Of a stretch of DNA of 64,000 nucleotides, positions 58,285 through 64,000 are shown piece by piece. The notes under the pieces are model-generated. The model did no database searches. It was not told the origin of the DNA and worked only from the letters and a program-made list of their open reading frames with translations. The DNA is from Cynocephalus volans (taxonomy: Eukaryota > Chordata > Mammalia > Dermoptera > Cynocephalidae). Every line of letters begins with the position of its first letter. Within the stretch, counting starts at the first letter, position 1. The stretch spans positions 50,817,927-50,881,926 of the forward strand of contig NC_084472.1 in assembly GCF_027409185.1 (NCBI RefSeq). The letters are read 5' to 3'. A program made the position numbers and the translations under genes.

Positions 58285-58389
58285 TTCTAGAAGTTTTATA
58301 GTTTATCTTTTATGTTTAGGTCTATCACCCATTTTGAATTAAATTTTGTATATGTGATGATGTAACAGTCAGAATTCATTTAAGAAAAA

Positions 58390-58438
<49 letters not shown>

Positions 58439-59045
58439 CCAGTTGTTTCATCACCATTTGTTGAAAAAGTATCCTTTATCCATTGAACTATGTTGATACC
58501 TTTGTCAAATATCAACTGAACATACAGGTGTGGGTTTATTTCTGGCCTCTCTATTCTGTTCTGTTGATCTATTAGTCTATCCTTATGCCAGTACTACTCT
58601 TCCTTGATTAGTGTCACTACTTATAATGAATCCTGAAATCATGTAGTTCAATTCCTCCAACCTTTTATTTTTCAAAATCATTTCCATGTATTTTTTTTTT
58701 AAGTCATAGAATCAGATTGTCAATTTTTAAAAAAATGCCTGCTGGAATTTTGATTGGAAATCATGGAATTTATCAATCAGTATGGGGAGAATTGACATCT
58801 TAATGTTAATTCTTCTAATCTGTGAACATTGTATATTTGTCCATTTATATAAACCTTCATTAAATTTCTTTCACCAACATATTTGTACTTGTCAGAGTAT
58901 AGGTTTACATGTCTTTTATTATCTGTTCCTGCGTGTTTTATGGTTTATGATGCCATGGTAAAAATATTTTCCAATTGTTTTTTGCTTATGCACAGATATA
59001 ATTGGTTTTTATATATTGACCTTGTATCCTACAACTTTACTAAAT
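58285..59045 (-). mobile_element. Old L1, continuation of the 55.8-57.2 kb element
   Basis: Resumes the reverse-complement ORF2 text ('tttcttctagaagttttata', 'ttgatctattagtctatcct', 'ttgaccttgtatcctacaac'). An (AT)n array of about 46 bases lies at 58392-58437. Confidence 0.65.
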
Positions 59046-61992
59046 TTACATGTTAATATGAAAAGTTTTAAGCAAAAAGAATAGTTGAAATAAAATTACA
59101 TTAAACACCCATGTACCCATCACCTAGATGCTATAATTAATATTTTGATATATTTCCTTTATCACTTATGTCCATCTATTCTATCTTATTTATCTTATTC
59201 TTTGATATATTTTAAAGTAAGTGGTATACATCAATATACTTCATCCCAAACACTTCAGTATGTGTGTCATTACCTTTAATTCAATTACTTTTTATATTTT
59301 CTTTGTTTTAAGTAATATCTACCTGCAGTGAAATGCACAAATCGTAAGTGTACTATCTGATACCTTTTGACAAATGCATAGTATGTATCTTCTCTTGTGT
59401 CCCTTCTAAGTCAATCTCTGCTCCCACACCCACAGAAGCAACTGTTGTTCTGACTTTTGAAAAAAAAACACGATACATTCGTTTAGCCTATTTTAGAACT
59501 GTATACAAATACAATCACGCAGCACATACTCTTTTGAGGAAAGTTTCTTTCAATCAGCATGATGTTTATGAGTTTTATCCATGTTGTTGCATGCATCTTT
59601 TTAAAAAATATTGCTGGTAGTATTTCCTTGTATGACTATATACCAGCTTGCTTATCCGTTCTCCTATTAATGGAAACTTGTATTGCTTGTGATTTGGGGT
59701 GTCATGGGTAAAACTATGAGGATTCTTGTACAAGTCTTTTGTGGAATATGCTTTCATATCTCTTGGGTAAATACCTAAGAGTAGAATTGCTGGGATAGGT
59801 TGATGTTTGGTTATGTGAGAAACAGCCAGGCCCATCTTCCAAAGCAATTTTAATATTCTACACTCCCATTAACAATGTATGGAATTTGAGGTTGCATTAC
59901 ATCCTTGCCAATATTTGATGTTGTAAGTCTCCAATTTTAGCCATTTTAGTGGGTGTATAATGGTATCTTACTGTGGTTTTAATTTATATTTCCTTAGTGA
60001 CTAATGATATGGAGCTCTTTTTTATGTGCTTTTTTTTGGGTGAAGTATCTGTTCAAGTTTTTTGCTGAATTTTTAAAAATTTGTTTTGTTTGTTTGTTTG
60101 GACTGTGTGAATTGTTTATATTCTCTGGATACCAATACTTTGTCAAAGATATGTTTTGCCAATATTTTCTTCCAGTTATGGCTTGCCTATTATTTCCTTA
60201 ATGGTAGCTTTTGATGAGCAGGATTTAAAATTTTTTGATGAAGTCCAATTTGTTAATTTTTTCTTTTACATTTTTTGTTACTTGTGTTCAATTTAAAGAA
60301 ACTTTGCCAGATCACAAGTCATAAAAATATTCTCCCACATTTTTTTCTAGAATCTTATAACTTTAGATTTTATGTTCAGATCTATAATTTATCTCTAATT
60401 TTTGTACATAAAATGAGGGTGGGGTTGAGTTTCTTTCTTTTTTCCCCACATTGATGTACGTTTCTTCTAACATCATTTGTTGAAAGTCTTCCATTTCCCC
60501 ATTGAATTGCTTTGACACCTCTGTCAAAAGTGAATTGTGTTATCATTGGCTTATTCAGGGCTCTATATTGTTTTATTGATCTATTTTTCTATTTTTCTGC
60601 TCTACTACATCCTCTTGATCACTGTAAATTTGAGATAAGTCCTGAAGTCACATAGTATGAGTCCTACAACTATTTTTTTTAAAGATTGTTTTATACCTCT
60701 AGATTTTTTTTAGCATTTCTGTATGAATTATAGAATCATCTTGTCAATTTCTACCAAAAAGACTGATGAGCATGAATGACTGAGATTGCTTTGACTGTGT
60801 AGAGCAGTATCGGGAGAATCGATATCTTAATATTGAATCTTTCAATCTGTGAAGAGGGCATATCTCTCCATTTATTTTGGTTGTTTTTAATTTATCTCAT
60901 CAGTATTTTGCATTATTCAGTGGACAAGTCTGCATCTTTTGTTGAATTTATTTGTAAATATTTTATGTTTCTGATGGTATTATATATGGTGTATTTTAAT
61001 AATTTTGCTTTCAAATTGATGGTACGTAGCATATAGAGATATAGTTAATTTTTGCACAATGGTCTTGTATCCTGTAAACTTGCTAAATTCACTTACTAAT
61101 TCTAATAGGTTTTTTTTTTTTTGTAGATTTCTTAGGATTTCATGCATAGACATCACATCATCTACAAATAAAGAAAGTTTTCCTTTTTGTTTTCCAGCCT
61201 GTATGCCTTTTTTCCCTTTCTCTTGCCTTATTGCACTGGCTAGAATGCCAGTATAATGTTGAATAGAAGTGGTAAGAGTGGGCATCTTTGCCTTTTCTTG
61301 ATGTTGGAAAAAACTGTTCAATCTCTCACCGGTAATTATTATGTTAGCTGGAGTGGGAGTTTTGTTTATTTGTTTGTAGAGGCACCTTTGTCAGGTTGAG
61401 GAATTTCTCTTTTATTCCTAATTTGGTTAGTTTTTATCATAAAAGAATGTTGAAATTTTTCAAATGCTTTTTCTGCAAATATTGAGACAATCACAGGTAT
61501 TTCTCCTTTATTCTGTTAAGATGGTAATTTATATTGATTGATTTTGGAATGTTAAACTAATGCTGCATTTCTGGGATGAACCCACCTTGTCATGATGCAG
61601 TATCATTTTTTGTTGCTGTATCCTATTTGTTAGTACTTTCAGAGGCTTTTTTCATTTATATTCATGACTTTTACAGGCTTAAAGATTTTGTTTGTTTTCT
61701 TTTTATTTTTTGGTGGTGGTGTAATATTTTTATCAGGTTTTGATACCCTACAAAATGAGCTGGGATATGATTGTTCTCCTTTATTTTCTAAAATAATTTG
61801 TTTAAGATTGGTGTTATTTTTTCCTTAAATATGTGATGAGCTCACCAGAGAAACAATTTGGACCTGGAATTTTCTCTAATAAAGGATTTCAATTATGACA
61901 TCAATTCCATTAGTAGATATAGAGCTTATTCAGATTTTTTTTTTCTGGACTTTGTTTTGGTAACTTGTGTTTTTAAATAAATTTATCCAGTT
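59046..61992 (-). mobile_element. Old L1, 3' UTR to ORF2 RT, minus strand
   Basis: From an L1-type 3' region (59046-59650, less certain) through 'aatattctacactcccatta', 'gacctggaattttctc' and RT text. The frame 60980-61321, minus, reads L1 RT-like 'LASAIRQEKGKKGIQAGKQ'. Ends near 61992 at the part before the RT core. Confidence 0.65.
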
Positions 61993-62255
61993 TGTCTAAA
62001 AACAAACAAGTAAGCGAAAGCAAAGCAATCAAAGATGATTACAAAAATCAGTGAAATAGGAAACAACCACACAAACAGAAAATTAACAAATTCAAGTTAA
62101 CTCCTTAGAAGATTAATAAACTTGATAAACCAAAAGAGAAGAGATTATGATTATCATGAGTGAAAGAAAAGATATCACTAAAGAGCTATAAACATTAAAA
62201 GGATGATAAAAAGAAACGATGGATTATACCAACAAATCAGACATAAATTTGTTCA
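61993..62255 (+). mobile_element. Inverted L1 segment (5' end of preceding element)
   Basis: Plus-strand ORF2 text ('aaaatcagtgaaataggaaa', 'gaaagaaaagatatcactaa'), which in L1 order lies just upstream of the segment where the minus-strand element ends. Orientation flips at about 61992. Confidence 0.55.
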
Positions 62256-63084
62256 TAAATTTAGGTCTTTGATTGATTTTAAGTTAAATTTTGTATATTG
62301 TGTAAGATAAAATTTAAACTTCATTCTTTTGTATTTGGATATCCAGTTTCCCCAGCGCCATTTATTGAAGCACCTGTCCTTTCTGTTTGAATGGTCTTGG
62401 TACCTTTGTTGAGAATCTGTTGGCCACATTTGTGAGAGTTTATATCTGGATTGTCTATTGTATTTCCCTGGTCTACATTTCTATCCTTATGCCAGCATCG
62501 CCCTGTTTTGATTCCTTTGTAGTAAGTTTTGTGATTACAGAAATGTGAGTCCTCCAATTTTGTTCTTCTTTTTCAAAATTGGTTTGGCTATTCAGTGTCC
62601 CTTGAAATTCTATATGAATTTCAGGATGGGTTTTTCTATTTCTGTAAAAAAAAATGCTGTTGAGATTTCCATAGGGATTTTATTGAATCTGTAGATCACT
62701 TTGTTGAGCATTGTCTGCTCAATATTAAGTCTTCCAAACCATGATCACAAGATGTCCTTCCATTTATTTAGGTCTTCATTTCTTTCAACAATGTTTTGTA
62801 CTTTCCAGTGTTTGCATCTTGTACTTCCTTGGTTGAATTTATTCATAAGTATTTTATTCTTTTTGATGCTATTGTAAATGGAATTGTTTTCTTAATTTTT
62901 CTTCTGCATTGTTTATTGCTAAGATATAGAAATACAACTAATTTTTTGTGTTGATTTTATATCTTGCAATTTTGCTGAATTTGTTGTGGGTTTTTTTTTT
63001 TTTTTGAGGTTTTTTTCCTTCTTTTCTTGGTGCGGATTCCTTAGGGTTTTCTGTATATAAAATAATGTCTTCTGTGAACAGAAA
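62256..63084 (-). mobile_element. L1 ORF2 segment, minus strand
   Basis: Reverse-complement ORF2 text: 'tttggatatccagtttcccc', 'agcgccatttattgaagca', 'accatgatcacaagatgtcc'. The right end holds the region just after the RT YADD-type motif. Confidence 0.65.
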
Positions 63085-63300
63085 TAACTAGAAATAGAAG
63101 CAAACTTCCTCAATATGATAAGGGCCAGTATGGAAAACCCACAGCAAACATCACAGTCAACGGCAAAAGACTGAAAGTTTTCTCCTAAGATCAGGAACAA
63201 GACCACTTCTGCTCGACATAATACTAGAAGTTCTACCCAGAGCAATTAGGCAGAAAAAAGAAATAAAACTCATTTAAATTGGAAAGGAAGATGTGATGGG
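63085..63300 (+). mobile_element. Inverted L1 segment (5' end of preceding element)
   Basis: Plus-strand RT text ('aacccacagcaaacatcaca', 'ctagaagttctacccagagc', 'aattaggcag'), which in L1 order directly precedes the start of the minus-strand segment at 63084. Confidence 0.6.
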
Positions 63301-64000
63301 ATTTAGCATCTTGCTGTTTACTTTCCAATTGTTTTTTTCTAATTTTTGTTCTGTTCCTATTTTTATGTTTTCTTCTGGGTTAATCACATAATTTTTAGTA
63401 TTCTATTTTATTTAATCTGTTAGATTTTTAGCTGTACATTTAAATTTTTTATTTGTTATTCTAGGGCAAACGATGGATACTCTAACTTATCGAAGTCTAT
63501 TTACAGTCATTATTGTCCCACTTTCTCCTTCACACTTCACACCTGATTCCTTACCTTCCTCCTTCCCAATTCTCACTTCACAGTTCCCACTTGCCTTTAT
63601 TCACTTCATACCTCACACTTCCTACATTCCACTTTACAGGTATAATAATGTTTTAACATTATAATTCCATTTATCTACCTTTCCTATCTTTTGCACTATT
63701 GTTCTCATATCCTACTTCAACATACTTTATAAACCCCATCACACAATGATGTTAGTGTTATTTTAAATAGTCAGTTGTCTTTTAAGGGATTTGTTAGAAG
63801 GAATGTGACATAATCTCTTATATTTATCCATTTAGTTGCAGTTTCTAATGATCTTCTTTCCTTCCTATTAATCCAAGTTTCCTTTAGCTAACATTTCAAT
63901 TTAGTTGGAAGAACATGTATAGAATTTCTCATAAAGCAGTTATGTTGGTACAAATCCTCTCAGTTTGCATTTACATGAAAAATGTATTATTTCCCTCTCA
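63301..64000. other. AT-rich DNA, no gene seen
   Basis: 63301-63460 may continue old L1-like sequence. The rest gave no supported feature up to the window end. Confidence 0.35.

Overview
The window is a stretch of nuclear DNA from a placental mammal. It is AT-rich and packed with interspersed repeats: L1 LINEs of several ages, MIR and L2 relics, MaLR-type LTRs (MST and MLT1) and hAT-type MITEs. I could support no host protein-coding exon, tRNA gene or other host RNA gene; outside the provirus the open frames are short, in repeats, or without recognisable domains. Two tRNA-derived SINEs narrow the host. One (20491-20650) is a tRNA-Ile-like dimer with a perfect 13-bp target duplication, which recalls the CYN SINEs described from colugos (Dermoptera). 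The species call is an inference from memory.

The outstanding feature is a complete-length gammaretroviral provirus on the minus strand at 36780-45004 (8225 bp). It has two 773-bp LTRs that differ at one base, a perfect 4-bp target duplication (acct), a tRNA-Pro primer binding site, a splice donor, a glyco-Gag-like leader, gag, a readthrough gag-pol junction, pro-pol, env and a polypurine tract. Its Env resembles the koala retrovirus / gibbon ape leukaemia virus group. gag and pol carry three frame changes, each inside a homopolymer run. env is one open frame, but an internal deletion joins the amino-terminal part of SU directly to the TM anchor. U3 carries seven tandem copies of a 41-bp unit. 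The near-identity of the LTRs means a very recent insertion.

Region by region. 1-12.4 kb: unique sequence with an MLT1 LTR, MIR/L2 relics, a tRNA-like SINE, an L1 nested in an older L1, and an MST LTR. 12.4-18.4 kb: a long ancient L1 interrupted at 15849-16408 by an unrecognised composite retroposon with GC-rich repeats of about 98 bp, a pyrimidine-rich tract and an A-rich tail. 18.7-22.35 kb: two L1 insertions that used the same target, the second holding the SINE dimer. 22.4-36.8 kb: mostly unique DNA with a palindromic MITE, L2/MIR pieces and a mosaic MaLR element. 36.8-45.0 kb: the provirus. 45-55.8 kb: MST and MLT1 LTRs, MIRs, hAT MITEs, (GA)n arrays and a Z-DNA-prone (TG/CG)n tract. 55.8-63.3 kb: nested and inverted L1s, including a solo LTR with a perfect 5-bp duplication.

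Family names for repeats come from recognition by eye, without a library search. Coordinates of old repeats are approximate; those of the provirus, the solo LTR, the SINE dimer, the composite retroposon and the MER5-like element were set from their termini and target duplications.
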